Source: CBDCGS01 sp965216915
GTDB lineage: Bacteria > Pseudomonadota > Alphaproteobacteria > UBA828
Length of the DNA stretch: 64,000 nt
Assembly (NCBI GenBank): GCA_965216915.1
Contig: CBDCGS010000011.1
Span: 744,001 to 808,000, forward strand
Reading direction: 5' to 3'
Each line of letters opens with the position of its first letter. Position 1 is the stretch's first letter. This document shows, piece by piece, positions 56,930-64,000 of the stretch. The position numbers were made by a program, and so were the translations under genes. The notes under the pieces were generated by a model, which searched no databases, had not been told where the DNA came from, and saw nothing but the letters and a program-made list of their open reading frames with translations.

Positions 56930-58993
56930 ATGCGCTTTGCGGTCGATACCGGAGGAACGTTCACAGACCTCGTCGTCGAGACCGATGACGGCGAGATCCG
57001 CATGTACAAGGCGCCGACCACGCCGAGCGATCCTGTCGCGGGCGTGCTCGACACCCTCACCAAGGCCGCCGAGGATTTCGGCAAGAGCCGCGAGGCCCTG
57101 CTGGCCGGGGGCGATATGCTGATCCACGGCACCACGCACGCGATCAATGCGATCGTCACCGGCAATACGGCGAAAACGGCGTTCCTCACGACCAGAGGCC
57201 ACCCGGACGTGCTCGTCTTCCGCGAGGGCGGGCGTATCGAGCCGTTCAACTTCACCGTACCCTATCCCGAGCCCTACGTTCCCCGCTCGCTTACCTACGA
57301 GGTCTCGGAGCGCATCACCTATGAGGGGGCGGTGGTCGAGGCCCTTGATGAAGCGGCGCTGATCGAGACGATTGGCGAGCTCAAACGGCAAAAGGTCGAA
57401 GCAGTCGGCGTCTGCCTCTTGTGGTCCATCGTCAACCCGGTCCACGAAAAGCGCATTGGCGAGTTGCTTGCGCAACACTTGCCCGACGTGCCCTTCACGC
57501 TCTCGCACGTTCTCAACCCCTCGCTCCGCGAATACCGCCGCGCCTCGTCAACCTGCATCGATGCCTCCCTCAAGCCGCTCATGGGGAGCTACCTCGGTGG
57601 CCTGGAGCGGAGGCTGCGCGAGGCCGGTTTCGACGGCCGCGTGCTCGTGGTGACCACGCAGGGTGGCGCGATGGATGCCTCCGACATGGCGGAGGCGCCG
57701 ATCCACTCCATCAACTCGGGGCCCGCCATGGCGCCGATCGCCGGTCGGGCCTATGCCGAGGCCGACACAGGGGTCGATACCGCGATCATCGCGGACACCG
57801 GCGGCACCACCTTCGATGTGAGCCTGGTGCGCGGCGGGCGGATTCCGTGGACGCGCGAGACCTGGATCGGCCAGCCCTATCGCGGCCATATGACGGGCTT
57901 TCCCGCGGTCGACGTGCGCTCGATCGGCGCCGGCGGCGGTAGCATCGCGTGGGTCGATCAGGGCGGGCTTTTGCATGTCGGCCCGCAGAGCGCAGGCGCC
58001 GTGCCGGGGCCGGTCTGCTACGGCGCGGGAGGCACCGAGCCCACGGTGACCGACGCGGCCGTGATCCTGGGCTGGATCGACCCCGACTATTTCCTCGGCG
58101 GCGCGATGACGCTGGAGATGGACGCCGCCGCGGCGGCGATTGAGCGCGCGGTGGGCGAGCCCCTCGGGCTCAATCTCCACGAGGCAGCGGCGGCGATCAT
58201 GAGCGTCGCGACCGAGAACATGGTCCACGCGATCGAGGACATCACGGTCAACCAGGGCATCGACCCGCGCGAAGCCGCCGTCATAGGCGGCGGCGGTGCC
58301 GCCGGCCTGAACGCCGTCGCGTTTTCGCGGCGTTTGGGCTGTAAGCAAGTGGTGTTCCCGGAGGCGGCGGCGGCGCTGAGCGCGGCCGGCGCGATGATCT
58401 CAGACCTGAGGGCGGAGTTCTCGGGCACGCTCTACACCGCGACGGAGGGGTTTGACTACAACGGGGTCAAGGACCTCCTCGGCCAGCTCGAAGGCCGCTG
58501 CAAGGCCTTTATCGAAGGCCCCGGCGCCGGCTCCCGCGAGCAGGTGGTCGAGTTCACGACGGAGGCGCGTTACCCGAGCCAGATTTGGGAGATCGAGGTA
58601 CCGCTCCGCGAGGGGCAGATCGCGAACGAGCAGGCGCTCGAGGCGCTCATCGAGGATTTTCACGCCCAACACGACGATCTGTTCGCCTTCGCGGACCATG
58701 GGTCGGCGATCGAGTTCGTGAGCTGGCGGGCGAGCGTTCGTTGCGCGCTGCGCGACGGGGCGGCGCTGCGGGTCGCGGCCCCGACGGGCAGACCGTCGAT
58801 CAAGGAAAGCCGGCAGATCTACTTCCCCGAGACCGGCCAGATCGACGCGCGGGTCGTCGAGTTCGACGGTATGGCCGAAGGCGAGACCGTCGAGGGTCCG
58901 GCGATCATCGAATCATCGTTCACCACGGTCGTGGTCGATCCCGGCGCGATTGCCGAGCGCCGCGCCTCGGGCAGCCTCGTCGTGACGCCGTAG
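56930..58993 (+). CDS. hyuA: N-methylhydantoinase A/5-oxoprolinase-type subunit (HyuA)
   Basis: HyuA-family protein of 687 residues, the ATP-binding subunit of ATP-dependent hydantoin or 5-oxoproline hydrolases. It opens with MRFAVDTGGTFTDLV, contains a second actin-like phosphate motif DTGGTTFDVSLVRGG and ends with the usual PAIIESSFTTVVV block. With HyuB it hydrolyses a cyclic amide at the cost of ATP; substrates in the family include N-methylhydantoin, hydantoins, 5-oxoproline and (with other partners) acetone. AAGGAAG precedes ATG 56930. It begins a plus-strand run with hyuB and a cyclic amidohydrolase. Confidence 0.92.
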   Translation: MRFAVDTGGTFTDLVVETDDGEIRMYKAPTTPSDPVAGVLDTLTKAAEDFGKSREALLAGGDMLIHGTTHAINAIVTGNTAKTAFLTTRGHPDVLVFREGGRIEPFNFTVPYPEPYVPRSLTYEVSERITYEGAVVEALDEAALIETIGELKRQKVEAVGVCLLWSIVNPVHEKRIGELLAQHLPDVPFTLSHVLNPSLREYRRASSTCIDASLKPLMGSYLGGLERRLREAGFDGRVLVVTTQGGAMDASDMAEAPIHSINSGPAMAPIAGRAYAEADTGVDTAIIADTGGTTFDVSLVRGGRIPWTRETWIGQPYRGHMTGFPAVDVRSIGAGGGSIAWVDQGGLLHVGPQSAGAVPGPVCYGAGGTEPTVTDAAVILGWIDPDYFLGGAMTLEMDAAAAAIERAVGEPLGLNLHEAAAAIMSVATENMVHAIEDITVNQGIDPREAAVIGGGGAAGLNAVAFSRRLGCKQVVFPEAAAALSAAGAMISDLRAEFSGTLYTATEGFDYNGVKDLLGQLEGRCKAFIEGPGAGSREQVVEFTTEARYPSQIWEIEVPLREGQIANEQALEALIEDFHAQHDDLFAFADHGSAIEFVSWRASVRCALRDGAALRVAAPTGRPSIKESRQIYFPETGQIDARVVEFDGMAEGETVEGPAIIESSFTTVVVDPGAIAERRASGSLVVTP

Positions 58994-59010
58994 AAGAGGG
59001 AGCACGCGCA

Positions 59011-60813
59011 ATGGCAACGGAAAAGGCCCCCACACAGTCGGATGGAGCCCTCGACGGCGTTCAGATGGCGATCATCAATAAGCGCATGGAAGCGCTCTGC
59101 GGCAAGATGGCGAACACGCTGCTGCGCACCGGACGCTCGGGCGTGCTGAACAGCGCACGCGATTTTTCTTGCTGCATCGTCACCGCCGACAATCAGTTGC
59201 TCACCGTCAACGAGAGCCTTCCGATTCACGTGCTGCGGGGCGCCGACATGATGTGCGAGTCCATGCAGGCGTTTCATCCGGATCTCAAGCGGGGCGATGC
59301 GTTCTTGCACAACTCGCCCTATCACGGCTGCTCGCACCCGGCCGATCACACCACGCTCGTCCCGGTGATCGACGACGACGGCGTCCATCGCTTCACCATG
59401 GTCGCCAAGGCCCACCAGGCGGACTGCGGCAACTCCATCCCGACCACCTATCACGGCAGCGCGCGCGATGTGTACGAAGAGGGCGCGCTGATCTTCCCGG
59501 CTGTGCAGATCCAGCGTGACTACGAGGACATCGAGGACATCGTGCGCATGTGCCGCATGCGCATCCGCGTGCCCGATCAGTGGTGGGGTGACTACCTCGC
59601 AGCGCTCGGCGCGGCCCGGATCGGGGAGCGCGAGCTGCTCGCGCTGGGCCGCGAGGTCGGCTGGGACACGCTCGACCAGTTCGCCGGCCAGTGGTTCGAC
59701 TATAGCGAGCAGCTGATGATCGGCGCGGTGCGCAAGATGCCGGGCGGACGGGCCATCACATATTCCAAGCATGATCCGTTCCCAAACGCCGAGGAAGGCA
59801 TCCCCGTCAAGATGGTCGTCGAGGTGAAGCCCGAGGAGGCGATGATTGAGATCGACCTCCGCGACAACCCAGACGCCCTACCGTGTGGACTCAACCTCTC
59901 GCAGGCTTGCTGCGAGAGCACCGTGTTGCTCGGCATCTTCAACGGCATCCCGGATGCCGTACCGACCAACACTGGGTCGTTCCGCCGCGTTAGGATTCAC
60001 CTGCGCGAGGACAGCGTCGCGGGCATTCCGCGCCATCCGACGAGCTGTTCGGTCGCGACCACGAACCTCGCTGACCGTGTCGGCAACGGCGTGCAGCGGG
60101 CGCTCGCCGAGCTTGGCGATGGCTATGGGATGGCCAGCACCGGTTCGATCATTCCGCCGAGCATCGGGGTGATCTCGGGCACCAGCGAGAAGACCAAGGG
60201 CGCCTACGTGAACCAGATCTTCCTCGGTTGGGGCGGGGGCGCTGCGAGCCCGCAAGCGGATGCCTGGGTGTCGATCGGCCATCTCGGCAATGCGGGGATG
60301 TCGTATCAGGATTCGATCGAGCTCGACGAGATGCGCTTCCCGCTGACGGTGCGCGGGCGCCATTTCATCACCGATTCGGGCGGCGACGGCCGCACGCGCG
60401 GCGGAGCTTCGGTCTATTGCGAGTTCGGACCAACGGAGGGTGACCTCGAGGTCGGTTACGTCAGCGACGGCAACATCACCGCACCGGAGGGTGCGCGGGG
60501 CGGCGGCGAGGGCGCGCGCGCGAACCAATTCCGCCGCGATCCCAATGGCGGCCTCCACCAGCTCGACCCCTGCGCCCAGGCGGTGATCCCGACCGGCCAC
60601 ACCATCGTGTCCTATTCCTGCGGCGGAGGCGGTTATGGCTCGCCGCTGGAGCGTGATGCCGTGCGGGTCGCCGATGACGTGCGGGAGAAATGGATCAGCG
60701 CGGAGGCGGCGCAAGGCGTGTACGCCGTGGTGGTTGACCAGGCCGGCGCGCTCGACGAAGCCGCGACGGCGCGCCTGCGGCACGAGCGCAACGGCGGGGG
60801 TGGCGGAGACTAG
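59011..60813 (+). CDS. hyuB: N-methylhydantoinase B-type subunit (HyuB)
   Basis: HyuB-family subunit of 600 residues, partner of HyuA. Diagnostic blocks are SGVLNSARDFSCCIVTADNQLL, DAFLHNSPYHGCSHPADHTTLVPV and the C-terminal SCGGGGYGSPLERD. HxxH-type residues in the N-terminal block are thought to bind metal in the family. The start ATG 59011 has AGAGGGAG upstream and lies 17 bp after hyuA, so the two form an operon. The longer frame to 58585 overlaps hyuA and is rejected. The exact substrate is set by the pair and is not readable from sequence. Confidence 0.92.
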   Translation: MATEKAPTQSDGALDGVQMAIINKRMEALCGKMANTLLRTGRSGVLNSARDFSCCIVTADNQLLTVNESLPIHVLRGADMMCESMQAFHPDLKRGDAFLHNSPYHGCSHPADHTTLVPVIDDDGVHRFTMVAKAHQADCGNSIPTTYHGSARDVYEEGALIFPAVQIQRDYEDIEDIVRMCRMRIRVPDQWWGDYLAALGAARIGERELLALGREVGWDTLDQFAGQWFDYSEQLMIGAVRKMPGGRAITYSKHDPFPNAEEGIPVKMVVEVKPEEAMIEIDLRDNPDALPCGLNLSQACCESTVLLGIFNGIPDAVPTNTGSFRRVRIHLREDSVAGIPRHPTSCSVATTNLADRVGNGVQRALAELGDGYGMASTGSIIPPSIGVISGTSEKTKGAYVNQIFLGWGGGAASPQADAWVSIGHLGNAGMSYQDSIELDEMRFPLTVRGRHFITDSGGDGRTRGGASVYCEFGPTEGDLEVGYVSDGNITAPEGARGGGEGARANQFRRDPNGGLHQLDPCAQAVIPTGHTIVSYSCGGGGYGSPLERDAVRVADDVREKWISAEAAQGVYAVVVDQAGALDEAATARLRHERNGGGGGD

Positions 60814-60848
60814 CGAGCCGACGCGGCTTTCTGCCGCGAGGAGGGGAC

Positions 60849-62261
60849 ATGACCAGCACATTCATCCGCAACGGGCGCATCGTCACGGCGGTTGACGACT
60901 ACGTCGCCGACATCCTGGTCGAGAACGGCCGCGTGCGTATGATCGGCAGCGACCTCCCGGTCTCTGACGACATCCCGGCACACGACGCAAGCGGGCTTCT
61001 CGTCTTGCCGGGTGGTGTCGACGTCCACACCCATCTCGACTGGGATTTCGGGCCGGCGCGCACCTGTGACACGTTCTACTCGGGCTCCCAGGCAGCGGCT
61101 TTCGGCGGCACGACCACGGTCGTCGACTTCGCCGCCCAGGTGAAGGGCGCGAGCCCCCTGGCGGGCCTCGCCGATTGGCACGAGCGCGCCGCGGTCGCCG
61201 CGGTCGATGTCGGCGCGCACATGATCATGACCGATGTGAACGACCAGACCTTGATCGACATGCAGTCCCTCATGCGTGACGAGGGCGTCACCACCTTCAA
61301 GCTCTTCACCGCCTATCCCGACGTTCTGATGATCGACGACGGACAGATCTTTCGCGCGATGCGGATCGCCGCGGGCGGCGGCGGCATGGTGCAGATCCAC
61401 GCGGAGAACGGGCATGTGATCGACGTGCTGGTGCAGGAGGCGTTGGAAGCCGGCAACACGAGCCCAAAATGGCACATGCTGACGCGGCCGACGCTGATGG
61501 AGGGTGAAGCCACCCATCGTGTGATCCGCATCTCCGAGCTTGCCGAGGCGCCGCTCTACATCGTGCACCTCTCGGCCGGAGAGGCGCTCGATGCGGTCAC
61601 CGAGGCCCGCGACCGCGGCATTCCCGTGCACGCCGAAACCTGCCCGCACTACCTCTTCCTCACGCACGAGGAATATGATCGGCCCGGCTTCGACGCGGCG
61701 AAGTTCGTCATGACACCGCCGCTCCGCACGAAGGAGCATCAAGACGCGCTTTGGCGCGGGCTCCGCACCGACGATCTTCAGGTGATCTCGACCGACCATT
61801 GCCCGTTCTGCTTCAGCGAGGGCGCGCTCGGCCTGCGTCTCTCGAAAGAGCTCGGTCGCGACGATTTCAGCAAGATCCCGAACGGCGCGCCGGGCCTCGA
61901 AACGCGCCTGCCGCTGGTCTATGACGGCGCGGTGCGCCAAGATCGCATGTCGCTCAATCGTTTCGTCGAGCTGATGGCGACGTCACCAGCCAAGCTGTTC
62001 GGGCTGTTCCCGCGCAAGGGCACGATCGCGGTCGGCTCCGATGCCGATATCGTGCTCTTCGACCCGAGCGAAACCTGGACCATCCGCGCGGCCGAGCATC
62101 ACAGCCGGATCGATTACTCGCTCTTCGAGGGTCGCAACGTCACGGGGCGGGTCAAGAAAGTGTTTCTGCGCGGCCAGCTCATCGTCGACGGCGCCGCTTG
62201 GCTCGGCCGCGAGGGGCAGGGCGAGTTCGTCAGGCGCGGCGAGGCCGGCAAGCTCCGCTAA
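60849..62261 (+). CDS. Dihydropyrimidinase/D-hydantoinase-type cyclic amidohydrolase
   Basis: Amidohydrolase of 470 residues. The binuclear zinc ligands are His60 and His62 (GGVDVHTHLDW), carboxylated Lys151 (TTFKLFTAY), His184 (QIHAENGH), His240 (YIVHLSAG) and Asp316 (STDHCPF). The family opens six- and five-membered cyclic amides such as dihydrouracil or hydantoins without ATP. A metal-independent role is excluded by the complete set. It follows hyuB by 35 bp on the same strand. Having both ATP-dependent (HyuAB) and ATP-independent cyclic-amide hydrolases in one operon is notable. Confidence 0.92.
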   Translation: MTSTFIRNGRIVTAVDDYVADILVENGRVRMIGSDLPVSDDIPAHDASGLLVLPGGVDVHTHLDWDFGPARTCDTFYSGSQAAAFGGTTTVVDFAAQVKGASPLAGLADWHERAAVAAVDVGAHMIMTDVNDQTLIDMQSLMRDEGVTTFKLFTAYPDVLMIDDGQIFRAMRIAAGGGGMVQIHAENGHVIDVLVQEALEAGNTSPKWHMLTRPTLMEGEATHRVIRISELAEAPLYIVHLSAGEALDAVTEARDRGIPVHAETCPHYLFLTHEEYDRPGFDAAKFVMTPPLRTKEHQDALWRGLRTDDLQVISTDHCPFCFSEGALGLRLSKELGRDDFSKIPNGAPGLETRLPLVYDGAVRQDRMSLNRFVELMATSPAKLFGLFPRKGTIAVGSDADIVLFDPSETWTIRAAEHHSRIDYSLFEGRNVTGRVKKVFLRGQLIVDGAAWLGREGQGEFVRRGEAGKLR

Positions 62262-62274
62262 GGTGTCCGGCGCG

Positions 62275-62820
62275 TCAGGCGAGGTATTCGTCGGTCGTTT
62301 TCGCGTCCGCATAGGCGAAGCCGAGGGCCGACATGAACGCGGCGTGCGCATACTTCGCCGGCACGGTGACACCGTCATGCTCTATATCGCGGGAGGCGCA
62401 TGCGTCGTGGATGAGGGTGACGTTGTACCCATAGTCGGCCGCCGCCCGCGCCGCAGCATCGACGCACATGTGGCTCATGGCGCCGCAGATCACCACGTCC
62501 TCGATACCGTCGGCGTCTAGAATTTCCTTGAGATTGGTGTCGCGGAAGCTGTTGACCTGGTGCTTCTGCACGACCGTTTCGCCGCCCGTCGGCGCGACAC
62601 GCTCGTTGATTTGCGCACCCTCGGTGCCGGGCGCGAAGAAGGGCGCGTCGCTGCTGGGAAACTCGTGACGGACGTGGACCACCTTGTCGCCCTTCGCCCG
62701 AGCATCCGCGAGCAGGCGTGCCGCGTTGTCGGCGGCGGCGGCGATGCCGTCGAGCGTCCACCGCCCGCCCGGAAAATAGTCGTTTTGGAGATCGATCAGA
62801 ATCAGGGCTTTCTTGGACAT
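62275..62820 (-). CDS. Cysteine hydrolase of the isochorismatase superfamily
   Basis: Protein of 181 residues of the isochorismatase-like hydrolase superfamily (nicotinamidase, N-carbamoylsarcosine amidase and others). The catalytic triad is Asp10 (ILIDLQNDY), Lys86 (VVQKHQVNSF) and Cys119 (GAMSHMCVDAAAR), and the cis-peptide precedes the cysteine. A role opening an N-carbamoyl amino acid released by the hydantoinases would fit the location, as with N-carbamoylsarcosine amidohydrolase in creatinine breakdown. The gene is convergent with them, however, so they need not be co-regulated. ATG 62820 matches the family N-terminus; the frame to 63015 overlaps the next gene. Confidence 0.9.
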   Translation of the reverse strand: MSKKALILIDLQNDYFPGGRWTLDGIAAAADNAARLLADARAKGDKVVHVRHEFPSSDAPFFAPGTEGAQINERVAPTGGETVVQKHQVNSFRDTNLKEILDADGIEDVVICGAMSHMCVDAAARAAADYGYNVTLIHDACASRDIEHDGVTVPAKYAHAAFMSALGFAYADAKTTDEYLA

Positions 62821-62845
62821 CGTGACGATTCCTCGTCTCTCGCCG

Positions 62846-63874
62846 CTACGGCACCAGCACCATCTTGCCGAACACGTCGCGGCTCGCGGTTTTGGCGGCG
62901 GCTCTTTGAATCTCGGCGAGCGGAAAAACCTCGTCAATAACAGGGCTGAGGGCTCCACCGGCAACCAGCTTGAACACCTGAGCAAGCTCGCGTCGCCCGC
63001 AAAAATGGCTGCCATGGAGCATCATGTGCTTGCGAAACAGCTCGATGATGTTGATCGGCACCTCCTCGCCCGCGTGCGCACCGCAGGTGATGAGGCGTCC
63101 ATTGAAGCAGACCGCGTCGATGCTTTGGCGCAGCACGTCGCCGCCGACGCTTTCGATCACCAAATCGACGCCGCGGTCCCCCGTCATGCGGAGCGCCTCG
63201 TCGCGGATGCTTTGGGTGGTGTAGTTGATCGTCTCATCGGCGCCGAGAGAGCGCGCGCGCTCGAGCTTGGCGTCGCTGCCCGCGCTCGCGATCACCCGGG
63301 CGCCGTGGAGCTTGGCAACTTGGATCGCGGAGCTGCCGACCACGCTGCCCGCGGCATTCACGAGAACGGTCTGACCAGCGCGGACTCCGCCGAGGCTGAC
63401 GGTCATGTGCCAGGCGGTGCCGAAGCCCACCATCGATGCCGCGGCCTTCTCGAACGAAAGGTCGTCGGGCAGCGCGATAATCGAATCGGCCCGGGAGACC
63501 GTGTATTCCGCGTGTGTGCCCCACTGGCCCGCGCCGATGCGGCCGTGCGTGAAATCGACGCCATCGAGGCCACTCAGCCAAGGCTCGCTCTGAGGATCAC
63601 CTTGCGCGAAATTGATGGCCACGCGATCGCCCTCGCGCAGCCTCTCGACGCCGGCCCCCAGTGCGGCGATCTCGCCCACGCCCTCGGAGCCCGGCACATG
63701 GGGAAGCGTCACCGGAATTCCCGAGACGCCTTCGCGCACGTCGTGGTCGAGGTGGTTGACCCCGCTTGCCCCGATACGCACGAGCACCTGGCCCGGCCCG
63801 GGTGAGGGCGTCTCCACCTCCTCATACAGGAGCTTCTCGACACCGCCATGCTCGCGGATCACGACCGCTTTCAT
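62846..63874 (-). CDS. MDR-superfamily alcohol/quinone oxidoreductase
   Basis: Medium-chain dehydrogenase/reductase of 342 residues. The N-terminal GroES-like domain includes GVNHLDHDVREG and PHVPGSEGVGEI. The Rossmann domain has the cofactor loop VLVNAAGSVVGSSAIQVAK. The catalytic-zinc ligands of classical alcohol dehydrogenases (Cys and His-Glu) are missing, so it is likely a zinc-independent quinone oxidoreductase-type enzyme using NADPH. Its substrate is unknown. It lies 26 bp upstream of the cysteine hydrolase on the same strand, so the two are probably co-transcribed. Confidence 0.9.
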   Translation of the reverse strand: MKAVVIREHGGVEKLLYEEVETPSPGPGQVLVRIGASGVNHLDHDVREGVSGIPVTLPHVPGSEGVGEIAALGAGVERLREGDRVAINFAQGDPQSEPWLSGLDGVDFTHGRIGAGQWGTHAEYTVSRADSIIALPDDLSFEKAAASMVGFGTAWHMTVSLGGVRAGQTVLVNAAGSVVGSSAIQVAKLHGARVIASAGSDAKLERARSLGADETINYTTQSIRDEALRMTGDRGVDLVIESVGGDVLRQSIDAVCFNGRLITCGAHAGEEVPINIIELFRKHMMLHGSHFCGRRELAQVFKLVAGGALSPVIDEVFPLAEIQRAAAKTASRDVFGKMVLVP

Positions 63875-63898
63875 CGCATCGTCTCCCGCCGGCCGTGA

Positions 63899-64000
63899 CT
63901 ATTCCGCAGCCTCGGAAACGCCGCCGGAGAGCGCCGCCATGGCCTCCGCAGCGGTCACCAGGTCTGCATATTTTTGACCGAGGTCGAAGAGATTGGCGTC
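63899..64000 (-). CDS. C-terminal end of an unidentified protein, cut by the window edge
   Basis: An open minus-strand frame enters from beyond base 64000 and ends with TAG at 63899-63901. The 33 visible residues begin DANLFDLGQKYADLVTAA and end EAAE, an alanine-rich helical tail. This is too little for assignment. The 24-bp spacing to the MDR gene suggests the same transcript. Confidence 0.5.
   Translation of the reverse strand, partial: DANLFDLGQKYADLVTAAEAMAALSGGVSEAAE

Noticed and set aside
51..63874. tRNA, rRNA or CRISPR elements
   Set aside because: I looked for tRNA-like cloverleaf ends, rRNA-like conserved stretches and regularly spaced short repeats in the gaps and found none; the gaps are short and explained by promoters or repeats.

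Overview
This window is a GC-rich, densely coded stretch of chromosome, about 64 kb. It most likely comes from a free-living, respiring alphaproteobacterium. The evidence is a FixL/FixJ oxygen-sensing pair, the lipid A/Kdo gene order pmbA-IMPase-msbA-DUF374-waaA-lpxK-lpxL, the aa3 oxidase order coxB-coxA-ctaB-(small gene)-ctaG-coxC-DUF983-surf1 followed by thrC and an M16 peptidase, and type II homoserine kinase next to rnhA. I see no rRNA, tRNA, CRISPR array, phage or transposase gene. No gap between genes exceeds about 265 bp.

Layout. 1-5 kb: the end of an FtsH-type protease, then fixL, fixJ and a stand-alone receiver preceded by an FNR/FixK-type box, then a LysR regulator facing a small DUF1059 gene across a perfect palindrome. 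5-15.5 kb: mixed accessory metabolism, with an exported sulfurtransferase, an SDR plus M29/NicX-like pair, an unusual ferredoxin-cyclase-Rieske fusion, an aldehyde:ferredoxin oxidoreductase homologue, a methyltransferase, a Sel1-repeat protein and a RlaP-like nucleotidyltransferase. 15.6-22 kb: catabolic genes, with a dimethylformamidase large-subunit homologue, a flavin monooxygenase, a lone MalG-type permease, an SDR and a HisD-like dehydrogenase. 22-31 kb: a DksA-like protein, the lipid A/Kdo genes and PmbA (TldE). 30.6-42 kb: an epimerase, UbiD, UbiA, RsmE, glutamate-cysteine ligase, an aminotransferase, a Gfo/Idh/MocA oxidoreductase, RNase T2 and TldD. 42.6-49 kb: the complete A-type cytochrome c oxidase structural and assembly operon. 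48.7-56.7 kb: housekeeping genes (M32 peptidase, thrC, M16 peptidase, tusA, GNAT, yqgE, peroxiredoxin, rnhA, thrB). 57-64 kb: a hydantoin-type amide catabolism cluster (hyuA, hyuB, cyclic amidohydrolase, cysteine hydrolase, MDR oxidoreductase) and the tail of a further gene.

How the parts connect. FixLJ and its possible feedback receiver would read oxygen, while the aa3 oxidase is the matching high-oxygen respiratory branch; a direct regulatory link is not shown by the sequence. The lipid A genes form one tightly overlapping operon. UbiD and UbiA belong to ubiquinone-type prenylation/decarboxylation chemistry and lie near each other. TldD and TldE, which act together, are both present but about 10 kb apart.

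The most noteworthy items are: (1) a three-module redox cyclase, [2Fe-2S] ferredoxin plus class III cyclase plus Rieske; (2) a roughly 107-bp double-hairpin repeat present three times, whose CTAG-like end supplies the stop codon of a neighbouring gene each time; (3) a FixT-like receiver behind a FixK-type box; (4) a dimethylformamidase large subunit with no visible small subunit.
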